In this document: positions 45,189-56,471 of the stretch, piece by piece
Layout: each line of letters starts with the position of its first letter
Position numbering within the stretch: position 1 is the stretch's first letter
DNA from: Ailurus styani
Lineage: Eukaryota; Chordata; Mammalia; Carnivora; Ailuridae
Length of the DNA: 64,000 bases
Assembly: GCA_002007465.1 (NCBI GenBank)
Contig: LNAC01000037.1
Location: 1,544,335-1,608,334, forward strand
Reading direction: 5' to 3'
The notes under the pieces: generated by a model
Database searches by the model: none
Seen by the model: the letters and a program-made list of their open reading frames with translations, nothing else
Told to the model about the DNA's origin: nothing
Translations under genes and position numbers: made by a program

Positions 45189-45879
45189 ACTAGACATGTC
45201 CCTGGAGGCAAGAGGAGTGGACAATGTCTTTAGGAAGCACTTCTATGTGATGACCTTTCTGGCTGTTGTCAATTTATCATAGATAATGTCAGGTAGGATG
45301 TGCTGGATAAGTGTTTGTTGACTAATGACTTGGTGATTACCAAAAAATGGGCAAGGTTTTCTAATAAACAGTTTATTTACACATCCTTTTGAATTAAGTT
45401 CTAAGCCTTTATTACTTGAAAGATTAGTTCTCAGGAAAATAACAAGGAAGTCACTGGTGCTCTGTGGGTAGCAGATAATTACAAATTAAGAAAACTCGCT
45501 TCAACAGTATGTTATGTTCAGTGCTGTACCTGTCAGGGAGAGGGACTGGGAGAGTGCTAGTGGGACATTGGCAAGTCATTTTCTTCTCAAGTTGTGCTCT
45601 CATCTGGTAGGTTTTTACCATGTGTCATGTCTGAAAAATCCAAATCATTTTGTCAGGGAATATTTTGCAAGTGATTTTGTTGTCCCATCTTGAGTCAAAT
45701 TAGCAGTTGATTTTCATGAAACTGTGATTTTGTAAAATGAAATTCTTTATGTAATGCTGATATTGATGCTCTTTTCTCAAGGTAATATGCATAAAAAACA
45801 AGTATTATTTTTTGAAAGATATCTGATTTAAAGAGCTTCTCAATGAAAAAATGATCATAGTTAAAAGTTATTGCTTTAT

Positions 45880-46120
45880 GGGAAGAAATTGGAGAGGGAG
45901 ATAAACCATGAGATACTCTTAACTACAGGAAACAAATTGAGGGTTGCTGGAGGGGACGTGGGTCGGGGGGTGGGGTAACTGGGTGATGGGCATTAAGGAG
46001 GGCAGGTGAGGTGATGAGCACTGGGTGTTATATGCGACCGATGAATTACTGAACTCTACATCTGAAACTAATGATGTTCTATATGTTGGCTAATTTAAAT
46101 AAAAAATATATATTCACAAT
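45880..46120 (+). mobile_element. Carnivore L1 3' terminus, sense
   Basis: 'agataaaccatgagatactcttaac', 'gaggaaacaaattgagggttgctgg' type sequence, 'ggcattaaggagggcagg', 'gagcactgggtgttatatg' and 'aatttaaataaaaaatat' are the carnivore L1 3' UTR and poly(A) in order. It is heavily 5'-truncated to about 240 bases. Confidence 0.88.
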
Positions 46121-48084
46121 TAAAAAATAAATAGTAAAAGTTACTACTTCCACATTAACATCACAATGTTTCACATTTGTTCTTGTTAATGTATTGAGTA
46201 TTTAAGTTAGAAGAAAAAAATGACTTAGGGCCTAGAGTTTCAAACTTTTGTTATATCAAAATCTTATATGAAATGTCAAAAATTCCATCAACTTTCACAT
46301 TGTATTATTTGTGAAACACTTACTACACCTTGATTTGGATCTTACGTAAGTGAAAGACACGAATGAATTCAGTGGTGTTTTCGATTGTTAATATTTTGAT
46401 AATCACAACAGAAATTCCTTATATGTGAAACTGACATTACATAAATGTGCAAAATATATTATTCATCCATTCAATAGCAAATGCTTGACTTTATTGGAAA
46501 ATGCATTTGTAGACTGTCTCTGTAATAGCTTTCTGGCCCACTGGATTTTGTGGCCACAGCTAGGCACCCACTAATTTAGAAAATAAACCAGCTTGTGTAA
46601 GAAAGATCTCATCGGTATTTTAGAAGGCCACTAGACAGCCTTCTGAAGGAAAAATATAGGAAATAATCTTTCTGGATAAGCCACGAGCAGAAGGCTGTAG
46701 GGCCACACAGTGGGGACAGTGAGTAGAGCACACTCTGTGTGGGCACTGGAAGGCATCAGTCAGGGGCTTCGCACCTCATCCATCACTGACAGTTCACTGC
46801 CATAACCAAAAAGCCCACATAAACCTCTGTCCATTTACATCAATCCAAATAATTTTGGGGTTCAATTTGTATTTTGGATAGGTTGATTGGAAACATTCTT
46901 CCCAATGATAATTTAAAGAACACACACACACACACAAGGATTTTAGGGTGGTTCTGGCTTGTTAGTGGGACTTAATTTTTCCTCATAAGCTGTGTATAGG
47001 ATACTAAAACAATAGAAAAAGGATAAATATAATATCTATGCCACTTTTAAAAATAGATTTAGAACAGATCTTATACTAAAATTATGAAACATAAAGGTAA
47101 GATTTTCTACTACTATTGATAAAACAAATCCATTAAAGAGACTTACTAAAATGTAGAATCTCACTGAAGCATTTTGGAAATATCTGGAATATCTGGAAAT
47201 AGTTGGAATCATGCCTTTAAGGTTCATTAGTGACCTAAAATCTGTAGCTAACAAAAATAATAAATAAGAAACTTTGACATTGCAGATTCCATGCTTTAGA
47301 AGATTTATATATTTATGTAAGTCTACAAATAAGAGTTTAAGAATTCGAGAATGTGATTTATAAGAATAAATGTATATGCTTGCAAAAAAATCCAATAAAA
47401 GTAAGAAATACAGACTCAAATACAGTTTCATTGGCTCAATTATCAATATAATAGAGGTTTTATTAAACTATTAGCTTTAGAAATTGAAGATTAACAAAAC
47501 CACAGTATATAATCTTGGCAATTTATCTTCCCTTATATTGGCCATTGTCTTTAATCATAACAAACTAGCTCACTTGATAAACTATTTTAGCAAAGATATC
47601 CAGCATCCATGTAAAGTCTGAAATTCTAGCGAGTATATCAAACACAATTCAATAGCCAGCTATATTAAAAAGTTAACCAGGTTAATATAATTTTTCATAG
47701 ATTTAGAACAGTTATATATTATGTCCTATATGTTATATACAAAATACATATGATACTTTGCAATTTATATACAATAAAACTCCAAGTGCATGTAATATTT
47801 GCATTTACTTAGTTTTAGTTTGAGTTATGAGAAATTTAGATCATGAATACAAATAAGAATTATTCTATCAAAAAACTGTTTCCTAATTTCCACAGTTTTT
47901 TCTCATTTTTAATTACCTTATATTAATTTTATATGCATTCTAATACTACATTATGCTTGACAATGGTGAAGAGATACTTGCTTTCTAGGTATGATTTTAA
48001 AACACAAGCTAGAAATTGAATTACAACTTTATACATTAGGAAATAGTGTATTTTAAATTAATTAACTGAGACTTTCACTCACTT
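46121..48084. other. No gene recognised; AT-rich with a (CA)8
   Basis: Unique-looking DNA with a short (CA)n at 46921-46936. The 136-codon minus-strand ORF at 47036-47446 is L/F/I/Y-rich and has no recognisable domain. I regard it as chance in AT-rich sequence. Confidence 0.45.
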
Positions 48085-48190
48085 ACTCAACAAGTATTTA
48101 TTAAATTTCTACCATAGACCAAGTGTATTGTGAATGGCAATATTATTAAGTCATGTGCCCTTTTGGAGTTCAGGTCTAATAGAAATGAGA
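48085..48190 (-). repeat. L2-type fragment, antisense
   Basis: 'ttactcaacaagtatttattaaatttctaccatagaccaagtg' and 'gcccttttggagttcaggtc' correspond to the antisense L2 end ('ttcaacaaatatttattgagcacctactatgtgcc', 'ccctcaaggagctcacagtc'). Confidence 0.55.
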
Positions 48191-48623
48191 TACCTCAAGA
48201 TAAGAACACGTAGTAAGATAAGTTCTGACACATGTATGTGTGTGGCCTATGTGAACATGCCCAAGGTGGGCTCTCTTCATACTGATAAATCTGCCACAAG
48301 TGTTTGGATTTCCATCAGGGCCTAGGAGTATTAGAAAATGTTCATATCCATAAATGTGATTAGAAATGCTTATGCAAAAAGTGAATTGCACCACCAATAA
48401 AATGAGAAAAAAGCAACCTACTGAATGGGAGAAAATGTTTGTAAATCATCTATCTGATAAGAAGTTAATACCCAAAATATATAAAGAGCTTATACAAGAA
48501 CTCAATAGCAAAATACAAACAATCTGATTAAAATATGGGCAGAGAGATGATATGATACTTTATGTGGAAAACCCATAAGACTCCACTCCAAAACTTCTAG
48601 AACTCATACAGGAATTCAGTAAA

Positions 48624-48839
48624 GTGTCAGGATATAAAATCAATGCACAGAAATCAGTTGCATTTCTATACACCAACAGCAAGACAGAAAAAAGAGAAAT
48701 TAAGGAGCCGATCCCACTTACAATTGCACACAAAACCATAAGACACCTAGGAATAAACCTAACCAAAGAGGCAAAGAATCTGTACTCAGAAAACCATAAC
48801 GTACTCATGAAAGAAATTGAGGAAGACACAAAGAAATAG
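48624..48839 (+). pseudogene. L1 ORF2 reverse-transcriptase C-terminal fragment
   Basis: A 71-codon stretch reads '[18 protein letters not shown]', a hallmark of L1 ORF2p just after the catalytic reverse-transcriptase palm. The catalytic aspartate motif upstream is absent because the element is 5'-truncated, so it is non-functional. Confidence 0.9.
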
Positions 48840-49329
48840 AAAAACATTTCATGCTAATGGATTGGAAGAACAAATATTGTGAAAATGTCTATGCTACCTA
48901 AAGCAATCTGCACATTTAATGTAATCTCTATCAAAATACCATCAATTTTTTCAAAGAAATGAAACAAATAATCCTAAAATTTATATGGATCCAAAAAAGA
49001 CCCCAAATAGCCAGAGGAATGTTGAAAAACAAAACCAAAGTTGGTGGCATCACAATCCAGACTTCAAGCTCTATTAGAAAGGTGTCATCATCAAGACAGC
49101 ATGGTACTGGCACAAAAACAGACAGATTGATCAATGGAACAGAATAGAGAGCCCAGAAATGGACCCTCAACTTTAGGGTCAACTAGTCTTTGACAAAGCA
49201 GGAAAGAATGTCCAATGGAAAAAAGACAGTTTCTTCAACAAATGGTGCTGGGAAAATTGTACAGCCACATGCATAAGAATAAAACTGGACCATTTCCTTA
49301 CACCACAAATAAAAAGAGACTCAAAATGG

Positions 49330-49829
49330 ATGAAAGGCCTCAATGTGAGACAGGAATCCATCAAAATCCTTGAGGAGAACATAGACAGCAACCTCTTCGA
49401 CCTCAGCCGCAGCAACTTCTTCCTAGGAACATTACCAAAGGCAAGGGAAGCAAGGGCAAAAATGAACTATTGGGACTTCATCAAGATCAAAAGCTTTGCA
49501 CAGCAAAGAAAACAGTCAACAAAACCAAAATACCACAGACAGGATGGGAGAAGATATTTGCAAATGACATATCAGATAAAGGGCTAGTATGCAAAATCTA
49601 TAAAGAACATCTCAAACTCAACACCCAAAGAACAAATAACTCAATCAAGAAATGGGCAGAAGACATGACCAGACATTTCTCCAAAGAAGACATCCAAATG
49701 GCCAAAAGACACATGAAAAAGTGCTCAATATCACTCAGCATCAGGGAAATCAAAACCAAAGTGAGATACCACCTCACGCCAGTCAGAATGGCTAAAATTA
49801 ACAAGTCAGGAAATGACAGATGCTGGTAA
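49330..49829 (+). pseudogene. L1 ORF2 C-terminal relic in two overlapping frames
   Basis: Two open stretches overlap: 49330-49587 ('[10 protein letters not shown]'-type region, '[19 protein letters not shown]') and 49470-49829 ('[19 protein letters not shown]', '[15 protein letters not shown]'). In L1 ORF2p they form one continuous segment after the reverse-transcriptase domain. The switch of frame near 49500-49590 marks a frameshift. Confidence 0.88.
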
Positions 49830-50103
49830 GGATGTGGAGAAAGGGGAACCCTCCTACACTGTTGGTGGGAATGCAAGTTGGTGCAGCCACTCTGGAAAAC
49901 AGTATGGAGGTTCCTCAAAAAGTTGAAAATAGAGCTACTCTACAACCCAGCAATCGCGCTATTGGGTATTTACCCTAAAGATACAAATGTAGTGATCTGA
50001 AGGGGCACGTGCACCTGAATGTTTATAGCAGCAATGTTCACAATAGCAAAACTATGAAAAGAACAGAGATGTCCATAAACAGATGAATGGATAAAGGAGA
50101 TGT

Positions 50104-50107
<4 letters not shown>

Positions 50108-50157
<50 letters not shown>

Positions 50158-50163
50158 TACATA
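50108..50163. repeat. (AT)n(AC)n compound microsatellite inside L1
   Basis: About 15 AT units followed by about 10 AC units lie at the point where L1 normally has a short 'tatatatatacaatgg' before 'aatactatgcagcc'. The microsatellite grew out of that native L1 sequence. Confidence 0.92.
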
Positions 50164-50728
50164 CAATGGAATACTATGCAGCCATCAAAAAGACGATATC
50201 TTGCCATTTGCAACGACATGAATGGAACTAGAGGGTATTATGCTAAGCTAAATAAGTCAATCAGAGAAAGACAATTTTCACATGATCTCTCTGATATGAG
50301 GAATTTGAGAGGCCAGACAGGGGGTTGTGGGGGGGTAGGGAGGAAAAAAATGAAACGAGATAGGACTGGGGAGGGAGACAAACCACAAGAGACTCTTATC
50401 TCAGGAAACAAACTGAGGGTTACTGGGGCGTGGCGGTGGGTAAGGATAGTGTGGCTGGGTTCTGGACATTAGGGAGGGTATGTGCTATGGCGAGTGCTGT
50501 GAACTGTGTAAGACTGATGAATCACAGACCTGTAGTCCTGAAGCAAATAACACATTATATGTTAATGAAAAGAAAAAATGGGCAGAGGATCTGAACACAC
50601 ATTTTTCTAAAGAAAGATATATACGTGGCCACCAAGTACATGAAAAGATGCTCAACACCACTAATAATGAGGGAAATACAAATCAAAACCACAATAAAAT
50701 ATCACCTCATCCCTGCTAGAATGATTAT

Positions 50729-50970
50729 TAGAAAGAGAGAGAGNCCTGGGTGGCTCAGTGGGTTAAAGCCGCTGCCTTCGGCTCAGGTCATGATCCCAGG
50801 GTCCTGGGATCGAGGCCCACATCGGGCTCTCTGCTCAGCAGGGAGCCTGCTTCCTCCTCTCTCCTCTCTCTCTGCCTGCCTCTCAGCCTACTTGTAATCT
50901 CTCTCTCTGTGTCAAATGGATAAATAAAATCTTTATATAAAAAAAAAAAAAAAAATAGAAAGAGAGAGAG
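50729..50970 (+). mobile_element. Can-SINE, plus strand, young; head cut by an assembly N
   Basis: The SINE runs from about 50744 to 50955 with 'cctgggtggctcagtgggttaaagccgctgcc', a CT body and 'cctacttgtaatctc', then (A)n. Identical 'tagaaagagagagag' at 50729-50743 and 50956-50970 are its target-site duplications. The expected first bases (GGGGCG) are missing and replaced by the single N at 50744, so the element is probably complete in the real genome. Confidence 0.95.
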
Positions 50971-51840
50971 AGAAAAAAGAAAGACAAGAAATAAGAAGTG
51001 TTGGTGAGGATGTGCAGAAAAGGGAATGCTTGTACCCTGCTAGTGGGAATGTAAATTGGTACAGCCACTAGGGAAAACAGTATGAAATTTCTTCAAAAAA
51101 TTAAAAATAGAACTACCATAAAAAATTTTTTTAAAAATTAAAAATAAAACTAAGTACCATTAGCCAGTAATTTCACTTCTGAGTATTTATCTGAAAAAAA
51201 AAGAAAAGATATATGCAGCTTCGTGTTCATTACAACAAAATTTCAAAAGCCAAAATATGGAAACAACATAAGTGTCCATCAGTGGATGAAAGGATAAACA
51301 AAATGTGAGATACAGGTGAATCCTATTGAACCATAAAAAAAGATGAAATGTTGTCATTTGCAATAACATGGGTGGACCTTGAGGGTATTATGCTAAGTGA
51401 AATGTCAGACAAAGACAAATACTGTATGATCTTACATGTGGAATCTAAAAAACAAAAACAAAATGTGCTTATAGATACAGGGAACATACTACCGGTTGTG
51501 GGGGTGGGCAAAATAGGTGAAGGGTGTCAAAAGTTATGAAGTTTCAGTCATAAAATAAGTCACAAAGATATACAGCATGGCGACTATAGTTAATAATCCT
51601 GTATTGCATATTTGAAAGTCGCTAAGAGTAAATCTTAAAATTTCTCATCACAAGAAAAAACCAATTCTGTACAACGAATGGTAACAAATGTTAAGTAGAC
51701 TAAATTGAGATGAGCATTTTGCAATATATGCAAATATCGAATCATTATGTTTTACATCTGAAACTAACATAATGTTATACGTCAGTTATACCTCAATAAA
51801 GGAAGAAGTGAATGCCTGTTGGGTCAGAGTTAGGGTGGTG

Positions 51841-52113
51841 GAGAGGAGTCTTTCTCTCTCTCTTTCTTTCTTTCTTTCTTTTCTTTTCTTTCTTTCCTTC
51901 TTTCCTTCTTTTTTTCATTTATTTATTTGAGAGAGAGAGCAAGAGCAGGGGGAGGGGCAGAGGGAGAGGGACAAACAGACACCCCACTGAGCATGAATCC
52001 CCTTGACAAGCCTGATGCGGGGACCAATCCCAGGACCCTGAGATCATGACCCAAGCCCAAGACAGATGTTTTAACCAACTGAGCCATCCAAGCACACTGA
52101 GGGGAGTCTTTCT
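51841..52113 (-). mobile_element. Can-SINE, minus strand, with TSDs and an expanded CT/TTTC tail
   Basis: Flanks 'gagaggagtctttct' (51841-51855) and 'gaggggagtctttct' (52099-52113) define the insertion. The tail region (51856-51915) has become a (CT)n/(TTTC)n microsatellite (purine-rich GAAA on the SINE strand) instead of pure poly(A). The body is the older Can-SINE type with an antisense head 'gagccatccaagcacac'. Confidence 0.93.
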
Positions 52114-53258
52114 AACAACGGAACACTGCCTGCTAGCTATAATGTTGAGCCTCAACTCTCCAAGTCATTCTCAGTACAAATAAGTACAAAATGACTGAAT
52201 CAAGAGAAGATGTGAGCAGAGGAATGGACATACAAGCATGGTTTTCTTAGTACTTAAAGCACCTGGGAGTCACTATTGCAGCTGCTCAAGGCTCTGGAAT
52301 GTTGTCAAGGTAGAACTTAATAACTGTATTGTAATGGGATTTGTTCCTTTTGGTCAACAGTTGGGGGGAGTGGACTCTACAAGCTATATTCCCAGGAGAA
52401 CTGAAAGTAATCCCACTCCCCTATAATCCTCACAGGACAAGACTTCTCGAGTTCTGATTTACATAGGGGGCAGGCCACTGTTGCTCCCTCTTTCTGCCCA
52501 TCACTGTGGCTTCACTCACACTAGTCCTGCTCAGTGCCTAATATTAGGCCTGGTGGAATGCTAGAACACCAAATTCTACATTGTTTTCTCTTTTGTTTTT
52601 CTTAGTCTTGGAAGGATGATGAGGTGCCAAAATGCTAATCAGGTAAAAACAAGCAAAAAATTATACACAGATCAAGGGAAAGACAAAACTTTAAAGTAAA
52701 TAGAATAGTGACAAAGGAGAAAAAAATAAAATTTATTTCACAATAAGATCTTAATTAAACTTTGATTCAAATTGCAATCCTTAATTAATTCAATTCATTT
52801 TCTTTAAACTGCTTTTAGGAGAAACAAGCAAATTGAAAGAAGAGTTTTAGAATGCTCTCAAATCTGACTTTCATGGTATGTACTTGGACAATATACATTT
52901 AATCTTAATCTCTATATTTCCTCTATCTTCTTTTACAGTCATAGCAAGAGAATTATTTGCTATTCAGAACTCTGAGTAATTCTGAAATATGTATTTGTCA
53001 AAAAATCACTAATATTCAAGATTGTAGTGTTTATGAATGTATGGTAACATATTTTTACAAATATTTTAAAGTCAAACATTAAAATCTATCATGAGAATGT
53101 TTAATTTCCCAATGATCCCAAAGAGTTACAGTTTTATTATATGTGGATCTTGTTGAGAACACAGTCAGAAGAATCTGTTCTGATCCAATTTTAACAATTT
53201 ATTAATGTGATATCTGTATTATTATTAGAATCATACACCTATTGCTGGCTTAGAGCTT
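52114..53258. other. No gene or clear repeat recognised
   Basis: AT-rich unique sequence without transposon signatures or supported ORFs. Confidence 0.45.
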
Positions 53259-53478
53259 GTCCATTTTATTTTATTTTTTAAAGATTTTATTTATTTATTT
53301 AGCAGACAGAGAGAGCACAAGCATAGGGAGCAGCAGAGGGAGAGGGAGAAGCAGGCTTCTCACTGAGTAGGGACCCTTATGTGGGACTCGATCCAAGGAC
53401 CCCGGGATCATGACCTGAGCCAAAGGCATATGCTTAATCAACTTAGCGACCCAGGCACCACTTTCAGTCCACTTTAAT
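53259..53478 (-). mobile_element. Can-SINE, minus strand, older copy
   Basis: The body lies at about 53272-53460 ('aaagattttatttatttattt', 'gagaagcaggcttctcactgag', 'ccccgggatcatgacctgagcc', mutated head 'agcgacccaggcacca'). Flanks 'gtccattttat' (53259) and 'gtccactttaat' (53467) look like a worn target-site duplication. Confidence 0.9.
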
Positions 53479-53564
53479 AGGCAAAGTCAAAATTATGTTT
53501 ACAGATTTAGGTTACAGAGAATTTTGATTCCAAAAATCTGATTTATAAAAGATCATTCCCTTTA

Positions 53565-53682
53565 TAAATGGATCCATTCATCCAGCACATATTTTTGAGC
53601 ACTAAGTCTCAGGTACTCTTCTATGTGTTCATGATAGATCAGTGACCATAATAAACTAAGGTCCATGCCCTCTGAGACCGTT
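53565..53682 (-). repeat. L2-type fragment, antisense
   Basis: 'ccattcatccagcacatatttttgagcactaagtctcaggtactcttc' and 'taaggtccatgccctctgag' follow the antisense L2 terminus ('attgagcacctactatgtgccaggcactgttc', 'ccctgccctc'). Confidence 0.55.
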
Positions 53683-53687
53683 GAAGG

Positions 53688-53985
53688 GCATCTTGGCTCT
53701 TTCCACGGTTTGATGATTGTGGACATTGCTGCTATGAACATTGGGGGTACATATGGCCCTTCTTTTCACTACATCTGTATCTTTAGGTTAAATACCCGGT
53801 AGTGCAATTGTAGGGTCATAGGGTAGCTCTATTTTTTAATTTTTTGAGGAAACAAACTGAGGGTTATGGAGGGGAGGGGGAAGGGGGAATGGGTGAGCCT
53901 GGTGGTGGGTATTAAGGAGGGCGTGTATTGCATGGAGCACTGGGTGTAGTGCATAAACAATGAATCTTGGATCACTGAAAAAAAA
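53688..53985 (+). mobile_element. Short carnivore L1 with inverted 5' part
   Basis: 53688-53848 is antisense L1 ('gtggacattgctgctatgaac', 'ggttaaatacccggtagtgcaattg', 'gggtagctctattttttaattttttgagg'). 53849-53975 is sense L1 3' UTR ('aacaaactgagggttatgg', 'ggtattaaggagggcgtg', 'gagcactgggtg') ending in an A run at about 53979-53986. The antisense part is normally upstream of the sense part in L1, so this is one element with a twin-priming inversion and internal deletion, only about 300 bases long. Confidence 0.8.
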
Positions 53986-54099
53986 TGCTAAAATGCACAA
54001 TGCTGATATTTCAGGTGAGATTAGTTTATTATATCAATAAAATTTCTACTATTCTCATAATATTCCAAATTCATTAAAAAAAGAAGGTGATAAGAGTTA

Positions 54100-54325
54100 T
54101 GAAAAAATTTTGTTCAACAGCAGGAAGGGTGTTGGTCATCCTGTGGTAGGGAGGAGGGTGAGGAAGAATGATGGATTGGAGTTTTCAACAGGATGGGCAG
54201 GGGGAGCCTTGTAAAGAAGATGGAAAGTGGGCAAAAATTTAAAGTAAATGAGTGGACAACGTGGATATATCTGAAGGAGCAGTGTTCTGGGCAGAGGGAA
54301 CAGATGGACCAAATAGTTTGCTCTA
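54100..54325 (-). repeat. Ancient mammalian interspersed repeat, family not assigned
   Basis: 'tgaaggagcagtgttctgggcagagggaacagatggacc' closely follows 'aagagcattccaggcagagggaacagcaag' of the old repeat also suspected at 10035, 20140 and 33990. The strand is nominal. Confidence 0.4.
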
Positions 54326-56471
54326 GCAGTTTCTTAGGGCAGCTTCAACACTTGGCATTCACCCCTTGATGGTGGCTTCCCTAAAAAACAAACAACAAAA
54401 GAAGAGTGCCTTTTTCAGGGAGAACAGCTACTTTTAGTCACACGGGGTAAAACAGAATCTAAGAATCTCTCAAAGCCTATTGCCTTTCACTATTTTTGCT
54501 GACTTCTTTATTCCTATGCAAATCACGCCAAGAGGAATCAATGAAGCAGCACCAGGCAAAGATCCAAAGACTCACTAGCCATGTTGGCTAACCTAGAGAC
54601 TTCTTTTCTCTTAGCATGAATAGCCCTGACCCATAATGATTAAACCTGCATAATCTAATTCAAGATGTTTAGAATTCCTCAGGTCCAAGCTAAATTCAGA
54701 GTCATCAATCCCTATATTGATTTTTTAAAATTCACTATAGACGAACTGTTGCAAAAATCTTGGAACTTTGGGAAGAATATAGGGTAAAGGTTACCAGCTA
54801 AAATACAGGTTGCCAAAATAAAAATAAATAATTGTTTAGTATAAGTATGTTCCCAATATTTTATGGGACATCCTTACACTATAAACATATTCTTTGTTTA
54901 TCTGAAATTCACATTTTATTTGGTAGATCTGGCAACTCTAAATAGAAATAAAATTAATAACATGTTTTTCTTTTTGCTGGAGCAAAATTGAGATCTGGAC
55001 TAATTTCTAATTTTGGAGAGGAGCAAAGATTTCTCAACTGAAGCTGTTTACCATGTATCATGATACTTCATACCAACTTTGACTGTGTGGACAGCTTTCC
55101 ATCAGATTCTAAACTGATACTGATACCATCTGATGGCCTGTATAAGGCCCTTGTTAGTCATCAGGTATGAATGAGTTCCAGTTCCAGCAACTCCCAGCAT
55201 TGTCTGGAATAAAATCAGCTACTGTCCTCTGAGCTGAAAGGATGCCTTTTTCTTTATTATTACCCAATCTCTTGAAGCATCCAGTCCCTACTTCCTACTC
55301 TTTATGACAGTTGGCATACAGTACTTTTTGTTCTAACAGGTGTATAATGATGTATCTGATTACTTATCATGGACATTTTGTTTTTCAAGACACTCACAGA
55401 CTGCCAGTGGAAGGGGCCTGGTCCTACCTCTCAACATGTACCAAAAGTTTTAAAATCCCTAAATGGTGAGGGTTTTTGCTAGAGTTTATTGGAGATCCAA
55501 TGCCCTAGTCACATTCTCCTTCTTTGTTTGCCTATGTTAACAGCCAAACTAGCTTAGTGCTTTGAACGAGAGTCCTTGTTTAAGCCTGAATAAGAACTAT
55601 CAACTTTCTACCTACTCGATTAAACAATAAAGTTGTACTTACATTCCATTGTGTGTAAGTGAAAACCAATTACTCTGTGACATTATTCTTACCGTTCAAA
55701 AAGAAAAAAAAAACCCTCTCTATCAGAGTAACAATGATAGAAACATATCATTATGACAATGCAGTTTCTACTTTCTATGTATTGAATTTCAGTAAGAGAA
55801 ATACCTGTAGAAATACAAAATCAACACAGAAGAGTGTTGACATGGGGCAACCCCAACTTTTGTCCCCAGAGGCAGGATGCAATGCTGGGTTAGAAACCCT
55901 ATGTTAGTAATCAGAAAATATCCATGCTGTGTGGTTCATCATCTTTAGAATTAGGGACTTCTTCCAAATGTCTATGGTACATACACAAGGAAATCTGTGG
56001 TTTTATTTGATTTTTTTTTAAAGAGTAAGGAAATAGATCTCCTGATACTTTTACCAAAAATGACGAATGTAAATCTTTTAGAATCATAGCATATGTAAAA
56101 TAGGTTTGATTCCACTTTGCAATGTAAGACAGGTTAGTTTTTAAAGGATTTATTTAGCCACCCTCCCACACGCCACTGAGTTAAGCTTTTGGAAACAATG
56201 TGTTGCTACTTTTTGTGAAACCCAACAAATGCTCAGAGACTTTCTCAAAAAAGCTATTATAAAATTTTTACATAGGAAAATTACATATGAAGCATATGTA
56301 CATGTTACAACCTGCCAGCCTTCTTGTGAAGTAGAATATCACTAACACTTTGAAGTCCCATGCGTACCCCTGAAAGATTTCACTGTAAATCTCCTGCATT
56401 TTAAAATTGTCACCCTTGTGTTCCTTTATGGATCCTCCCCAAAAATATTGCATGGTGTTTTTTATATTTAT
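54326..56471. other. No gene or clear repeat recognised
   Basis: Unique-looking, moderately AT-rich. ORFs are short. No SINE or L1 signature. Confidence 0.45.

Larger units (their letters stand above)
43948..45215 (-). mobile_element. Carnivore L1 with 5' inversion, hosting two Can-SINEs
   Basis: 43948-44331 is antisense carnivore L1 3' UTR with its poly(A) as poly-T at 43948-43957 ('gtttcaggagtagaatttagtg', 'catcaaccctgtttgttc', 'agctccatccacgtcgttgc'). From 44332 the sequence switches to sense ORF2 ('aagcgggaggcatcaccatt', 'gcagtatggtactggca', 'ggtcaactaatctttgacaaagcagg') and runs to about 45215. A segment of ORF2 between the two is missing, as expected for twin priming with deletion. The element contains SINEs at 44655-44848 and 44947-45171. 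Confidence 0.78.
48530..50587 (+). mobile_element. Younger carnivore L1, sense, 5'-truncated, 2.03 kb, with TSDs
   Basis: Occupies 48545-50572. It begins inside the reverse-transcriptase region ('tgtggaaaacccataagactccactcc'), runs through the ORF2 C-terminus and the carnivore 3' UTR ('gagactcttatctcaggaaac', 'gaaacaaactgagggttactgg') and ends in a short A-rich tail. Flanks 'aaaatatgggcagag' (48530-48544) and 'aaaaaatgggcagag' (50573-50587) are a target-site duplication with one change. Inserted into an older L1 of the same orientation. ORF2 has several frameshifts and stops. Confidence 0.95.
48393..51803 (+). mobile_element. Old L1, sense, split by a younger L1 and a Can-SINE
   Basis: Left piece 48393-48544 ('gcaacctactgaatgggag', 'aatctgattaaaatatgggcagag') and right piece from 50573 ('aaaaaatgggcagaggatctg', 'catgaaaagatgctcaac', 'gaatgtaaattggtac') are exactly collinear L1 ORF2. 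The right piece continues through the 3' UTR to its end at 51803 ('catctgaaactaacataatg', 'tacctcaataaagg'). Interrupted by the 48545-50572 L1 and the 50745-50955 SINE. Frames are broken throughout. Confidence 0.88.

Noticed and set aside
45003..45224. Recurrent ORF with a 'GAWVAQWVKASAFGSGHD' type peptide (also at 35788 and 62009)
   Set aside because: The same peptide appears wherever a Can-SINE is translated in that frame. It is SINE sequence, not a gene family.
47036..47446. 136-codon minus-strand ORF
   Set aside because: Rich in L, F, I and Y with no recognisable domain. An ORF of this length is expected about once by chance in a window this size and AT-rich. No splice or polyadenylation context.
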